NCBI GenBank assembly: GCA_016926235.1 | Contig: JAFGOZ010000226.1 | Location: 1-46,110, forward strand | Length of the DNA stretch: 46,110 nucleotides | Direction: 5' to 3' | Source: Bacteroidales bacterium | Lineage (GTDB): Bacteria; Bacteroidota; Bacteroidia; Bacteroidales; UBA10428 | Shown here: positions 28,601-36,779 of the stretch, piece after piece | Position numbering within the stretch: position 1 is the stretch's first letter | How the letters are laid out: each line of letters begins with the position of its first letter | The notes under the pieces: model-generated | What the model saw: only the letters and a program-made list of their open reading frames with translations | Told to the model about the DNA's origin: nothing | Database searches by the model: none | Position numbers and translations under genes: made by a program

Positions 28601-28946
28601 TGAATTAGTTTGTAGCGACGACACAACTGACGTACTGGGAGTTGCTATTGTCGGTAAAGGCTTGCTTTACTATCCATTAGCGTTTGAACCTGGCGGACCG
28701 GAATCTGCAAACCAGGAATTTAAACCCTATATGGGAGAAGAATCAGGTGGTGTTGTTGATTATGAGATATGGATATATAACCGGTGGGGCGAACTGGTAT
28801 TTCATACAACAAATCCTGATGAAGGCTGGGATGGAACTTTGCATGGAAAACTTTGCAGAATGGATACCTATGTATATAAAGTTAAAGCTAATTTCTCTTC
28901 CGGAAAATCATATTTCCATGTTGGAGATGTTACGCTTATCCGATAA
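22635..28946 (+). CDS. Giant PKD-repeat surface protein with IgGFc-binding-like head and T9SS type B end
   Basis: The 2103-aa protein has a signal peptide (about residues 1-28, SVNAQ). The first 450-500 residues resemble the IgGFc-binding N-terminal domain (REFWYVMPNITPDHN, then VTSTKDIAITLKDDS, then GDQTIPTRLLGTTYIA). About 13 PKD-like repeats follow, each with a core like YSWDFGDSSSAS, YYWSFGDNTF or YVWNFGDIAG. The last 90 residues are a CHU_C/gliding-motility-associated domain: IWIYNRWGELVF, GWDGTLHGKLC, DTYVYKVKA and GDVTLIR. This is the type B T9SS signal, which usually needs a PorP/SprF-like partner, and such a gene follows 63 nt downstream. I infer an exported, surface-attached filamentous adhesin. 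The ligand is unknown. Confidence 0.92.
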   Translation: MNALINNTKKILGLLAAIFFLALSVNAQTDREFWYVMPNITPDHNWKATGQENYFVFTTTNLPATVRIEMPANPAWTDVVLNIPANSNYQYTITPFTQLPQMKNYFENTVGSPPLPGKNNRGIHITSTSLITVYHEYANTNNPDIFALKGRNALGRLFYTTFQTRMYNVNADVNNATGWNEPAYSAFDIVFTDNDTYIDLVIPAGKAIYQGPGMTPLTGSVTHLGPFQQGETFTAIPYQTTNPEVNTTKPIWKTTDYYQDGYGRAAADHLNGVKVTSTKDIAITLKDDSMKSRHHGCYDLAGDQTIPTRLLGTTYIAMRGQLDRYDSPPPPQKPWTDSDLYTSTTWYMPPAIYDLLEELYITAIHNNTSVSINGTSMTTINAGQTYQYDISKDSLFLLVEASDSVYVLHMSGFGCEIGEAVLPSISSCTGSAQVGFTRASDLPFFLNIMVRDSAQDNFLLNGAYNALLDQSIFTKIHPKWWAARIGPIDTSIIHTGKQTMISNTEDVFHLGIINGNETGGTRFGYFSDYNVLQVEAFIVASGSRDIRMCYGEKAQIVASGGFFYQWTPTDSLSDPFSPTPLAYPAHDEIYRAEARGACKSKQYTYVNVSVATQCDADFVILDTAIICSPDSIKIMESSLGVRNCEWYWRLPRFPGDRNSYNLTYDSAYRDTVFYHTYVNNSDTVENWQIMLVTLNPYDCRDTAYGYVSILPNTTAEFHVSDSVGCQPLTVTFTNDSYQGNRFRWDFGDNTGAIDSTGNPVSHPYINYSGTTQTYTPRLFASKFYPGYGFCRDSTHFDDIVVYPQPEADIVIDPSEACAPYTATFTPVLETVDTVLWTFDFPNSTIQTSNLIPQTRTYTNTDPNPITPTVILEGWSQYGGRICSDMDTLHLTIYPEVEASFIMDPIDPCDADSTPINFYNNSNGFKLSHMWQFGTSGSDTAFNPAPRLFENKDTSTYTYYITLEETTQDWLYCSDDTTMPLTVRPFIHAEFDISDALLTCHDFTTTFTNLTNRPNANTYVWSSTQTGMTTPAISTFTDPSPFTVQYNNTSIGIVNDYVTLVATNPEGCTDTVTHSLTIYPTVISSITAIDTVGCQPHTVNFTNLSTPTSQIVSYSWDFGDSSSASYNSNIPVSHTFENYTDDLVMYPVTLTVRNNHACEHTDLINVYVGPWLEAEFSFNDTNKCHPRNLYLQGSSKGAIALNGYSWDFDDGDSVTNSFNSSINHTFINPKPSSQNDTFNVKLRISNFFPITGIPGGGLTCTDVFTKPVVVYPEVFANFDPSHYFGCNPLTVTNFGNVSLGAKHYYWSFGDNTFDSISSPPPHIFENETINDYPFPVHLRALSQNTVCEDDTTIDITVAGLMIPYIKIDDPTVCHMEPLHIYNQSIGNITSTWHFGSSIEDYQDPDFYHSLPNTGTAPRTVTVRLVVANNDHPTCTEETTHNVIIYPQVIASFDSILPGCHPLDRNIVNTSKPLNRPNLYEWDFGDLGTSVDSAPFHRFNNFEYTDVQYLVTLKATSPYNCVDSTEQWVDVYHVPLAKMFVPNNIACTPNLVQYTNKSKSTNTTTYYWDFDWNGVVDTITTDVNVPLSYPFENPGSGLSSYTSHLLAVSNHGCTDFDTLTIQVFPGVGAIFGPDTFGCSPVLYQPMNSSFNADNYDWEFINGNTVYRSTVAEPTQILTNKTNQDVQFMVILNASSESGCAGVDTHYVTVFPQPRTGFSVSSSFNTWYPGITIQFYNESEHILRFGDNHPVDYVWNFGDIAGDEQNNNATVPHTYSSFSHDEERRSYVITLTGTNSQHPQCTHTTVDTIFMEPPVPELNVVAVDDIIEICQYESITFRLDDTSYVDLSVPDPVTWNFDDGTPIVSNSLFSMTHRYDTARIYRVQVTLKGNGNLNTGFDDIIVVVHPKPYANFDVAPRTVSLPDYGLIRLYNYSRDATQYQWYVYGTDYSTVLTGFEPTYDYNVDDELHLPGVGDTVKITLVAYNVYFYGDNRELVCSDDTTDVLGVAIVGKGLLYYPLAFEPGGPESANQEFKPYMGEESGGVVDYEIWIYNRWGELVFHTTNPDEGWDGTLHGKLCRMDTYVYKVKANFSSGKSYFHVGDVTLIR

Positions 28947-29009
28947 ATGAGAAAATATTTGATGTATCAAGTCTTTGATAAAAAGAAGATGGATTTATAA
29001 AATAAAGCG

Positions 29010-30185
29010 ATGGAATACATGCATCAAAATAATTATAAAGAAAATAGTACATATTTAATAAATACTAGTATATTAGCATACTTATTGAAGAAGCGCTTGA
29101 ATTTACGAAGATATTATATTTACATTTTTCTTCTATTTATTGCTGCCATCAACATACAAATCCATGGTCAAGAAGCACATTTTACGCAATTCTACGCAAA
29201 TCCGCTTTATCTTGCACCATCCTTTGCCGGAGCAACTGAGCAACACCGTATAGGTTTTAATTTTCGTGACCAATGGCCCAGTGTTCCGGGAACCAATACT
29301 TTTGTCACTTATTCATTTGCATACGATCATTATTTTTCAAACTTCAATAGTGGTGTAGGGGTTTTCTTTATGAATGATGTTGCTGGTTCACTCAGCCTTT
29401 CAAACCTGAAATTTGGGTTGATGTATTCTTATGACTTCCAGGTTTTTAATTTTTGGCATATACGACCAGGAGCCACTTTTGCATACTTCCAGAAATCAGT
29501 AAATGTACCCCAAACAGCCTGGTATACAAGTATCCAGTCTGATGGCTCTCTTACGGAAACAGGAAATTTGCCCAAAGAGCCATTCTGGGAGTTTGATGCT
29601 TCAGCCTCTGTACTTATTTATGCGGATAAAATATGGTTCGGATCATCCGTTGACCATCTTACAAAACCCAGGGATGCTTTTGATGCAGATAATGATTCTA
29701 GGTTACTGCCAAAAGTATCATTGTTCGGAGGTTATCAAATTATACGTAAAGGCCGTCTGTTAAAACCCATTGATGAAACAGTTTCTGTTGCTTTCCTTTA
29801 TAAAAATCAGTACCTTAACCAAACATTGGATGATAGTACAAACCAGGCAAATCCAAAAGCCAGTCTTGATTTAAAAAATACTGATCAGTTGGATCTGGGC
29901 CTCTATTGGTTCAAAAGCCCTTTGGTTTTTGGTTTGTGGTATAGAGGGTTACCTGTACGGTTTGGAAAGTATGAAGGAGAGAAAAAAACCGGTGAAAAAG
30001 TAGGTGATATGCTGGCCGTTATTGTTGGGGTTAAAGTGCCTCAGTTTAGCGTTGGGTATTCCTACGATTTCACAATATCAAGACTTGTTGGACAGACTGG
30101 TGGTGCACATGAAATTTCAATGATTTATGAATTTAAAACAAGCCGGCGAAGAAAGATACATGCCATCCCATGTCCAGAATTTTAG
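29010..30185 (+). CDS. PorP/SprF-family outer-membrane protein (type IX secretion)
   Basis: The 391-aa protein has the family opening QEAHFTQFYANPLYLAPSFAGA, then repeated beta-strand/aromatic patterns of an outer-membrane barrel (GVGVFFMNDVAGSLSLS, HIRPGATFAYFQK, IWFGSSVDHLTKP, SVGYSYDFTIS). The usual signal peptide (YIYIFLLFIAAINIQIHGQ) begins only about 35 residues in. Either the ATG at 29010 gives an extended N-region, or the real start is a non-ATG codon such as the TTG near 29085. PorP/SprF proteins work with the T9SS and are often encoded beside type B substrates. The 2103-aa gene just upstream fits that pattern. The stop codon overlaps the end of the convergent gene by 4 nt. Confidence 0.9.
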   Translation: MEYMHQNNYKENSTYLINTSILAYLLKKRLNLRRYYIYIFLLFIAAINIQIHGQEAHFTQFYANPLYLAPSFAGATEQHRIGFNFRDQWPSVPGTNTFVTYSFAYDHYFSNFNSGVGVFFMNDVAGSLSLSNLKFGLMYSYDFQVFNFWHIRPGATFAYFQKSVNVPQTAWYTSIQSDGSLTETGNLPKEPFWEFDASASVLIYADKIWFGSSVDHLTKPRDAFDADNDSRLLPKVSLFGGYQIIRKGRLLKPIDETVSVAFLYKNQYLNQTLDDSTNQANPKASLDLKNTDQLDLGLYWFKSPLVFGLWYRGLPVRFGKYEGEKKTGEKVGDMLAVIVGVKVPQFSVGYSYDFTISRLVGQTGGAHEISMIYEFKTSRRRKIHAIPCPEF

Positions 30186-31510
30186 CGATTTAGCTCTCGC
30201 ATTACTCCATCCGTATCTTCATTAATAAAGATCTCACCTGTAAAATCACTTGCGTTCCCAATAAAAATGGCCCTTACCTTGAATTTTTTTATCAATTCTT
30301 TTTTCCCATCAAGAGTATAATGAATACCCGTCTCAATAAATAAATGACTTTTCTCAACAAGATAAGCCTGCCTGGCCTCTTCTACCTGATCAGTAATATT
30401 TTGGGGCGAATTATACATATTCTTAATGACCCTGAAAAAATTCTCTCCCCCTTTCTGGTTTGCAGGAAATAGTATCATATATTTTTCTGTTATTGCTATC
30501 ACATCCGCAGCTAAAGGCCCCTGGTTTAATGTATTGTAATAGGAAGTTGTCGCATTAACCGGAATGGAAATATAAAGATACGTATCCCCATTAATCAATA
30601 AATTCAGACCAGGTTCAATGCCCATATCCCAATATGGCCAGGATTTGTAACTACCTGGTGCTTCAATCTTAACTTTAAGTCCTTCATTCTCAAACTTTGC
30701 TTTTAATGCTTGTATCTCGCTATACAATGCCTTATACATATCTTCTCTCTTAGAAATGAATTCAACAAAATCACTCTCCAAAAGATTTGTAGTGCCTTTA
30801 ACCATTGCATTGAATTTTTCATAACAAAATATAGAATCCATACTAGGTTCAGTATTTTTTATGAATGCATCAATCAGCATACTTTGTAGTTGTTCCCCAA
30901 GACATAGTTTAAAATCTTCCAGTGCATCTGTATAATAAGTACCTGACGCATCATATATCGATCCATCAGGATTTATGCCTATTACCTTTTGTTCCAGCAT
31001 GTCCATTTCATCATCAGGTTCCCGAAAATCTGACTGAGGTAGTTGCGCAACATTCCGTTCAATACTTTTTATTGCTTTATTAAAAATACTATCTATAGTT
31101 TTTTCAAATTCTATATCATGATTCTCTCCCGTTGATATAACAGTTTTTATAAAATAATATTCACTTGTGCCTAATTTTTTTAACTCCCCGCCAGTGTGTT
31201 TAAAATCCTCCCCAACCGGATAGAAAATCTCGAACCTAAGATAGCATCCGTTCTCTTCAAACAATAAATTTTCATCATGCTCATCTTCAATTTTTACACC
31301 TTGCGCAAAATAGAAACTGTGCTGATCATAGTATGCATTTATACTATTAAATGAATCCAATTGTCTAAAGTTTGATCTTTCAGCTTCAACTGACATGTAA
31401 AGATTTTTTATTGCATCAGAAAATATTTTCATCGGAGTCTCCAAATTATGATCCTGGGCATGCATTTTAATGTGTAAAATAAAGAATAAGAAAATAAAAA
31501 CATATTTCAT
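30182..31510 (-). CDS. Secreted protein of unknown function
   Basis: The 442-aa protein has a signal peptide (MKYVFIFLFFILHIKMHAQ). I do not recognise a domain. The mature sequence is acidic, with alpha-helical stretches (for example near residues 140-165 and 255-290). Several aromatic beta-like stretches follow (YKSWPYWDMGIEPGLNLLI, TYLYISIPVNATTSYY), and it ends in GNASDFTGEIFINEDTDG. There is no lipobox or sorting domain, so a periplasmic location is likely. It is read toward the PorP gene and overlaps it by 4 nt at the stop codons. It shares a strand with the glycosyltransferase 30 nt upstream, which suggests cotranscription. Confidence 0.65.
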   Translation of the reverse strand: MKYVFIFLFFILHIKMHAQDHNLETPMKIFSDAIKNLYMSVEAERSNFRQLDSFNSINAYYDQHSFYFAQGVKIEDEHDENLLFEENGCYLRFEIFYPVGEDFKHTGGELKKLGTSEYYFIKTVISTGENHDIEFEKTIDSIFNKAIKSIERNVAQLPQSDFREPDDEMDMLEQKVIGINPDGSIYDASGTYYTDALEDFKLCLGEQLQSMLIDAFIKNTEPSMDSIFCYEKFNAMVKGTTNLLESDFVEFISKREDMYKALYSEIQALKAKFENEGLKVKIEAPGSYKSWPYWDMGIEPGLNLLINGDTYLYISIPVNATTSYYNTLNQGPLAADVIAITEKYMILFPANQKGGENFFRVIKNMYNSPQNITDQVEEARQAYLVEKSHLFIETGIHYTLDGKKELIKKFKVRAIFIGNASDFTGEIFINEDTDGVMRELNR

Positions 31511-31540
31511 CTGAGACAGATTTAGAAATCATTACTTAGT

Positions 31541-32671
31541 TTAATTGAATTCAAATCCAATAGCAGCATATATTCCTTTTAGTTTAAGGCTTTCATTCTC
31601 CCAGCAAAGTTCTTCAGCAGCTTTATCCAGGTTTCTCTTCCAATCATTGTATCTGTTTTGGTCAGATATCATATCAATAATAACATTTGCAAGTTCCCGG
31701 GCATCTGTTGTAAGTGTTGTCATCCCAATATTATAGCGATTAATAATTTTACATACCTCAGGGTAATCTCTGCCCAAAACAGGAGTTCTGGATTGTATGT
31801 AGGTGAATATTTTATTAGGCAAGGAATAATAATAATTTAAACCCAGATTCTCCTCCAGGGAAATACCAATTTGAGCTTTTGCAGAATACTGAAAAAGCTC
31901 CTCCGGCATCAATCGCCCCAGAAAATATATCCTGTCACATTCAGAAGAAGCTCTGGCAATCTCCTGAAGTTTTTCAGATAAATAACCATAACCAGCAATT
32001 ACAAGTACCATATTGTCCAGATATTTCATGGCTTCCATTGCCAGTTCAATTCCCCTGCCCATATTAAGAGCACCAATGTATATAATAATGTCTTTATCTT
32101 GAAGATTTAATGGTAATGTAAAATTGCCGTTTGCATTGAATTTCTTTTGTACATTTCGGACTACATCAACTTTAATGTTATACTTACTTGCATAGAATTG
32201 TGCTATTGAATCGTTTACTGTGTAAACATACTTTAACTTTGGGAACATATAATTTTCCAGTCTAAGCCAAACAGAACGTACAAACTTGCGGTCCACTAAT
32301 TCGGGTAATTCAGTAAAATACTCGTGTGTATCATATACTAAAGGTCTTTTTTTTAACTTCGAGACAATATAGTTTGAAAGCAATGTATCTAAATCATTCG
32401 CAAGTAAATAGTCAAAACGGGTAAATAAAAGATAAAAAAACAACCTGAAATTTAATGCCGCATAAAAAAATGGCCCTTTGTTAAAAAGTAATTTGAAACG
32501 TTTGGTTTTATAAGGCAAATCATTGTTTATGAAACTATCTTTCAATCTTCTTCCCACAACAACAACTTCAACCCCTGATTCCATAAGTGTCTCAGAAACC
32601 TTATTAATTCTTTGGTCTGTAACAATATCATTCGAAACAGAAATAATTATTCGTTTCACTTTTGGTTTCAA
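31541..32671 (-). CDS. Glycosyltransferase family 4 (GT-B fold)
   Basis: GT4 enzymes move a sugar from a nucleotide donor to a glycan or lipid acceptor, typically at the inner face of the cytoplasmic membrane. The 376-aa protein begins KRIIISVSNDIVTDQRIN. Its C-terminal half has the donor-binding signatures IIYIGALNMGRGIELAMEA, VIAGYGYLSEKL, YFLGRLMPEEL and the acidic region GISLEENLGLNYYYSLPNK. The start is not ATG. A TTG at 32671 follows directly after an in-frame stop, and a GTG lies 12 nt further in. The acceptor cannot be predicted. It is divergent from murB, 70 nt from that gene's chosen start. Confidence 0.85.
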   Translation of the reverse strand: MKPKVKRIIISVSNDIVTDQRINKVSETLMESGVEVVVVGRRLKDSFINNDLPYKTKRFKLLFNKGPFFYAALNFRLFFYLLFTRFDYLLANDLDTLLSNYIVSKLKKRPLVYDTHEYFTELPELVDRKFVRSVWLRLENYMFPKLKYVYTVNDSIAQFYASKYNIKVDVVRNVQKKFNANGNFTLPLNLQDKDIIIYIGALNMGRGIELAMEAMKYLDNMVLVIAGYGYLSEKLQEIARASSECDRIYFLGRLMPEELFQYSAKAQIGISLEENLGLNYYYSLPNKIFTYIQSRTPVLGRDYPEVCKIINRYNIGMTTLTTDARELANVIIDMISDQNRYNDWKRNLDKAAEELCWENESLKLKGIYAAIGFEFN

Positions 32672-32691
32672 TTATATTATTTTTAAATTTA
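32661..32691 (+). promoter_or_regulatory. Candidate promoter of murB
   Basis: TTTG (32661-32664), exactly 19 nt, then TAAATTTA (32684-32691), seven of eight matches to TAnnTTTG. It overlaps the first codons of the divergent glycosyltransferase gene. The predicted start near 32698 leaves about 44 nt of leader before the ATG at 32742. Confidence 0.5.
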
Positions 32692-32741
32692 CAGAACCCT
32701 AATTCTTGATTTTATATTTTGCTGAAAGATATAAAAAAATC

Positions 32742-33755
32742 ATGGTAAAAGTCTACGAAAACTATCCACTTAAACAACACAACACATTTGGTATTGATGT
32801 AAAGGCAAAATATTTCGTAGTTTTGCCCAGTGTTGAGAACATTAAATCATTTCTTGCCACCCGGGAATTTAAGAACAAAAATAAGTTAATATTAGGAAGT
32901 GGCAGCAATACAATATTCACACACGATTATAATGGTGTTGTGATAATACCCGATATCACGGGTATCAATATCGTCAGAGAAACCAAAAAATCAGTAATTC
33001 TTAAAGTTGGCGCCGGCGTAATCTGGGACAGGTTTGTGGAATATTGTGTAAATCACAATTTTAGTGGAATTGAAAATCTTTCGAATATCCCGGGTACTGT
33101 TGGTTCAAGTCCGATACAAAATATTGGAGCTTATGGGGTTGAGGTAAAAAATGTTGTAATCGAAGTAGAAGCTATCAATATTAAAAGTCAGGAAAAAAAG
33201 ATATTTAAGAAAGAGGAATGCAACTTTGGATACAGGGATAGTATTTTTAAAAATGAATTAAAAGGTCAGTACCTCATTACTAATGTATTTTTTAAGTTAT
33301 CGAAGGAACCCAGGTATAACACATCTTATGGCATTTTAAATGAGGAAGTTAATAAACTGGGCGAAGTTAATCTTAAAAATATTCGAGATGCAGTAATAAA
33401 TATCCGTAGTAAGAAACTCCCGGATCCAATATCGATTGGAAATGCAGGTAGTTTCTTTAAGAATCCCATTGTGGATTATGAAGGTTTAAAGTCCCTTAAG
33501 TTAAAGCATAGAAAAGTACCAGTATTTAAAGCATCCCGTGGTATGTATAAAATACCTGCTGCATGGCTTATTGAACAGTGTAATTTTAAGGGTGTTAAGC
33601 ATGGAAATACAGGCACCTATGAAAACCAACCACTCGTTCTGGTCAATCACGGGAATGCTTCCGGCAAAGAAGTAATAAATTTTGCAGGAGAAATTGTTGA
33701 AGCAGTTAAGAACGAATTTGGGATAGAACTTGAAATGGAAGTTAATGTTGTATAA
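32742..33755 (+). CDS. murB: UDP-N-acetylenolpyruvoylglucosamine reductase
   Basis: MurB reduces UDP-GlcNAc-enolpyruvate to UDP-MurNAc with FAD and NADPH, a committed step of peptidoglycan synthesis. I chose the ATG at 32742 (337 aa) because the family begins close to the NTFGID motif; a TTG 36 nt upstream adds an unlikely segment. Visible motifs are KLILGSGSNTIF (FAD site), GIENLSNIPGTVGSSPIQNIGAYGVE, FGYRDSIFK, GNAGSFFKNP with the catalytic Ser, and a C-terminal Glu in LEMEVNVV. The length and the long FGYRDS segment point to the type I (E. coli-like) enzyme. Confidence 0.95.
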   Translation: MVKVYENYPLKQHNTFGIDVKAKYFVVLPSVENIKSFLATREFKNKNKLILGSGSNTIFTHDYNGVVIIPDITGINIVRETKKSVILKVGAGVIWDRFVEYCVNHNFSGIENLSNIPGTVGSSPIQNIGAYGVEVKNVVIEVEAINIKSQEKKIFKKEECNFGYRDSIFKNELKGQYLITNVFFKLSKEPRYNTSYGILNEEVNKLGEVNLKNIRDAVINIRSKKLPDPISIGNAGSFFKNPIVDYEGLKSLKLKHRKVPVFKASRGMYKIPAAWLIEQCNFKGVKHGNTGTYENQPLVLVNHGNASGKEVINFAGEIVEAVKNEFGIELEMEVNVV

Positions 33756-33775
33756 TAAGGCTTCCCATATTCTAT

Positions 33776-34804
33776 CTACTCTACATCGAACACATTTCCA
33801 CTATTCAATAAATCATCCATATTCTTTATAGGTGAAGAAGCTTGAACCTGATTGATTTGATCAAACAAAAGGCTTTCATAAACTGTGCTTTGATAACATC
33901 TCACTACTCCTAATGCTATAGGATACTCAGGCCTTTCCATCCGTGTAAGCATATAATGCATGGTGTCATCAGGATTTTGCGTATTATGGATAAGAATATC
34001 CTTTTCAGTAATTCCATTCTCACCAATAGTAACGACTTCAAGCCGGGAGGATTTCAGAATAAGCCCTTTATTTCTTTCTTTACCAAATATCATGGGTTTG
34101 CCGTGTTCAAGAAATATTGTATGATCTTCTTTAACATCTTTGCCCGTAATATCAGAATGTACCTGGTTATTAAATATCACACAGTTCTGAAGTATCTCCA
34201 CTACCGATGTTCCCTTATGCGCTGCTGCTTTAATGAATATATCTTTCATCATGGCTGGTTCTGTATCTACAACCCTGGCATAAAATGTACCCTGCGCACC
34301 CATAGTTAACTCACCTGGTTTAAAAGGATTTTCAATCGTACCTTCGGGTGAAGTCTTCGTGATACTTCCTTTAGGTGTTGTAGGCGAATATTGGCCCTTT
34401 GTTAAGCCATAAATTTTATTATTGAAGAGTAAAATATTTACATTAATATTTCTCCGTAATATATGTATAAAATGATTTCCGCCAATAGCCATAGAATCGC
34501 CATCACCAGTGACAACCCATACACTTAAATTAGGATTTGCCACCTTTATACCGGAAGCTATAGCAGTTGCCCTTCCATGCAAGCTATGAAATCCATATGT
34601 ATTAATATAGTATGGGAATCGTGATGAACATCCTATCCCTGAGACAAATACAAATTTCTCCTTTTCTACTCCGGTTTCAGGCAAAGCATTCATCACCGTT
34701 GATAATACAGAATGACCGCCGCAGCCCGGGCACCATTTAACCGGCCCGTCTTTCTTAAAATCCTGCCTGGTCAGATTAAAAATATTTTTACTTTCAAATG
34801 TCAT
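33776..34804 (-). CDS. korB: 2-oxoacid:ferredoxin oxidoreductase, beta subunit
   Basis: This subunit binds thiamine diphosphate and an Fe-S cluster. With the alpha subunit it converts a 2-oxoacid (probably 2-oxoglutarate) to acyl-CoA and reduced ferredoxin, or works in reverse. The 342-aa protein shows CPGCGGHS (Cys25-Gly29 and on), GIGCSSRFPYY, the thiamine motif GDGDSMAIGGNHF (100-112) and NNKIYGLTKGQYSPTT. Its ATG overlaps the stop of korA by 4 nt, so translation is coupled. Specificity for 2-oxoglutarate over pyruvate is inferred from the gamma-alpha/beta two-gene layout. No delta (ferredoxin) subunit is adjacent, so a free ferredoxin is probably used. Confidence 0.92.
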   Translation of the reverse strand: MTFESKNIFNLTRQDFKKDGPVKWCPGCGGHSVLSTVMNALPETGVEKEKFVFVSGIGCSSRFPYYINTYGFHSLHGRATAIASGIKVANPNLSVWVVTGDGDSMAIGGNHFIHILRRNINVNILLFNNKIYGLTKGQYSPTTPKGSITKTSPEGTIENPFKPGELTMGAQGTFYARVVDTEPAMMKDIFIKAAAHKGTSVVEILQNCVIFNNQVHSDITGKDVKEDHTIFLEHGKPMIFGKERNKGLILKSSRLEVVTIGENGITEKDILIHNTQNPDDTMHYMLTRMERPEYPIALGVVRCYQSTVYESLLFDQINQVQASSPIKNMDDLLNSGNVFDVE

Positions 34805-36648
34805 ATATGCTTAAGTAGATGGTGAAATTTTTTCTTTAATTCCGAAATCATAAAAGGTAAGCCTTGTACCTTGTTATACTGTTCAATTTGAATGCACGGA
34901 AATTCAGCTCTTAAATAACTGGCAAACTGTCCCAGATTAAGTTCACAAACTATAATTTTCTTAAATCCTTTTAATACATCCTCAGTTCCCCTGGGTAAGG
35001 GTTTGATAAATTTAAACTGTGCCAGGCTGATTTTATGGCCTTCCTTTTGCAATTCGTCAACAGCTGTAAGTAAAGCTCCATAGGTACCTCCCCAACCAAC
35101 TACGAGCAAATCTCCGGTTTTATTCCCTTCTACTTCAAGTTCTGGTAACATGGCGGCAATCCTTTGAACTTTTAGCTCACGCGTTTTTACCATATGCTGA
35201 TGATTCAAGGGATCATGTGATACTTCACCTGAAACATCAGCTTTTTCAAGTCCCCCAACCTGGTGTTCTAATCCTTTTTGTCCTGGTATTGCCCATAAGC
35301 GCGCCAGTGTAACGGGATTTCGGAGGTAAGGACTATAATTTGAGTCATTATCTTTAACCGTATGAAGATTGATCTCGGGCAGTTCTTCCATTTTAGGGAT
35401 GGCCATCAATTCAGACCCATTAGCCAGATATCCATCTGAAAGCATAATGACAGGAACCATATGCTCCATCGAAATTTTCGCAGCCAGATAAGTCTGGAAG
35501 AAACAATGTGCGGGAGTTGTGGCAGCCATCACTACACAGGGACTTTCGCCATTGCGGCCATACAATGCCTGCATCAAATCACTCTGCTCAGTCTTTGTTG
35601 GTAAACCTGTAGATGGGCCTCCCCTTTGAACATCAATAATTACTACCGGAAGTTCTGTAACTACCGCCAATCCAATCGCTTCACCTTTTAAAGCAAGCCC
35701 CGGGCCAGAAGTAGATGTAGCAGCCAGATGGCCGGCATAACTTGCCCCAATAGCAGAACATATCCCTGCTATTTCGTCCTCAGCTTGAAATGCGATAGCA
35801 CCCAGATCTTTTCGTCTGGCAATTTCCTGTAATATTTCTGTGGCAGGAGTAATAGGATATGATCCCAAAAATAGCTTTTTCCCTGCTTTTTCTGCAGCTG
35901 CAAGCAGACCCCAAGCTGTTGCCATATTGCCTGTGATATTCCTGAATCTGCCCTTTTTTGCTTTTACCGGGTTTACAAGAAATGTAGTAGAAAAGGCTTC
36001 TATCGTTTCAGCATAATGGTATCCGGCTTCAAGAACTTTTATATTTGCTTCAACTAGTTTTGGTTTATCTTTAAATTTCTGTTTTAAAAATTTTTTACCA
36101 ATATTTATGTCCCGGTTAAATAGCCAATATAAAATACCGGCGACAAACTGGTTTTTCGTTTTATCAGCAACCTTATTATCTAATCCACACTCCTGAACAG
36201 TTGCATGTGTAAGTTCTGTAATGGGTGCTTTAACTAAATTATACCCCTCCAGCGAACCATCATGCAAAGGGTCCTCAACATAACCTGCTTTTTTATAATA
36301 TTTATTATCGAAATTATCAATGTCAATTATAATGGTTGCACCTGGTTTTATCCATTTCATATTGGCTTTAAGAGCAGCAGGATTCATTGCCACCAGTACA
36401 TCTGCCTGGTCTCCCGGGGTCTGAACTTCTTTATGACCAATGTGTACCTGAAAACCGGATACACCTGCAATGGTTCCTTGTGGGGCACGAATTTCTGAAG
36501 GATAATCCGGAAAAGTTGCCAAATCGTTACCGACAAAAGCTGATGTATCAGAAAATTGCGCTCCGGTAAATTGCATACCATCCCCTGAGTCTCCTGCAAA
36601 CTTCACTACCACATCCTCACGCTCAATTATTTTCTTCATTTTGCCCAT
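34801..36648 (-). CDS. korA: 2-oxoacid:ferredoxin oxidoreductase, fused gamma-alpha subunit
   Basis: The 615-aa protein joins a gamma domain (about residues 10-190; FAGDSGDGMQFTGAQF, FPDYPSEIRAPQG) to an alpha domain (about 235-615). The alpha part has GSYPITPATEILQEIA, FQAEDEIAGICSAIGASYAG, TSTSGPGLALKGEA and DVQRGGPSTGLPTKTEQSD, all typical of the family. A further segment, VGWGGTYGALLTAVDEL, lies near the C terminus. Together with KorB it forms an oxygen-sensitive CoA-acylating enzyme linked to ferredoxin, which suggests anaerobic metabolism or a ferredoxin-dependent TCA variant. It is the first gene of a two-gene operon and is divergent from the carbonic anhydrase-like gene. Confidence 0.93.
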   Translation of the reverse strand: MGKMKKIIEREDVVVKFAGDSGDGMQFTGAQFSDTSAFVGNDLATFPDYPSEIRAPQGTIAGVSGFQVHIGHKEVQTPGDQADVLVAMNPAALKANMKWIKPGATIIIDIDNFDNKYYKKAGYVEDPLHDGSLEGYNLVKAPITELTHATVQECGLDNKVADKTKNQFVAGILYWLFNRDINIGKKFLKQKFKDKPKLVEANIKVLEAGYHYAETIEAFSTTFLVNPVKAKKGRFRNITGNMATAWGLLAAAEKAGKKLFLGSYPITPATEILQEIARRKDLGAIAFQAEDEIAGICSAIGASYAGHLAATSTSGPGLALKGEAIGLAVVTELPVVIIDVQRGGPSTGLPTKTEQSDLMQALYGRNGESPCVVMAATTPAHCFFQTYLAAKISMEHMVPVIMLSDGYLANGSELMAIPKMEELPEINLHTVKDNDSNYSPYLRNPVTLARLWAIPGQKGLEHQVGGLEKADVSGEVSHDPLNHQHMVKTRELKVQRIAAMLPELEVEGNKTGDLLVVGWGGTYGALLTAVDELQKEGHKISLAQFKFIKPLPRGTEDVLKGFKKIIVCELNLGQFASYLRAEFPCIQIEQYNKVQGLPFMISELKKKFHHLLKHI

Positions 36649-36779
36649 AATGTAGCCTTTTGGTATTACTAAAGATACATATTATAAAAAAATTGGACTA
36701 CGATTAAAACCATTTTTTTTATATAATGTTCAACAGCTAATCTTGTATATACTTAAATTTACATTTAAATTTTCTCATC

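Noticed and set aside
28947..29000. 17-codon frame (MRKYLMYQVFDKKKMDL) right after the giant gene's stop
   Set aside because: Too short, no conserved pattern and no sign of translation. Treated as spacer before the PorP gene.
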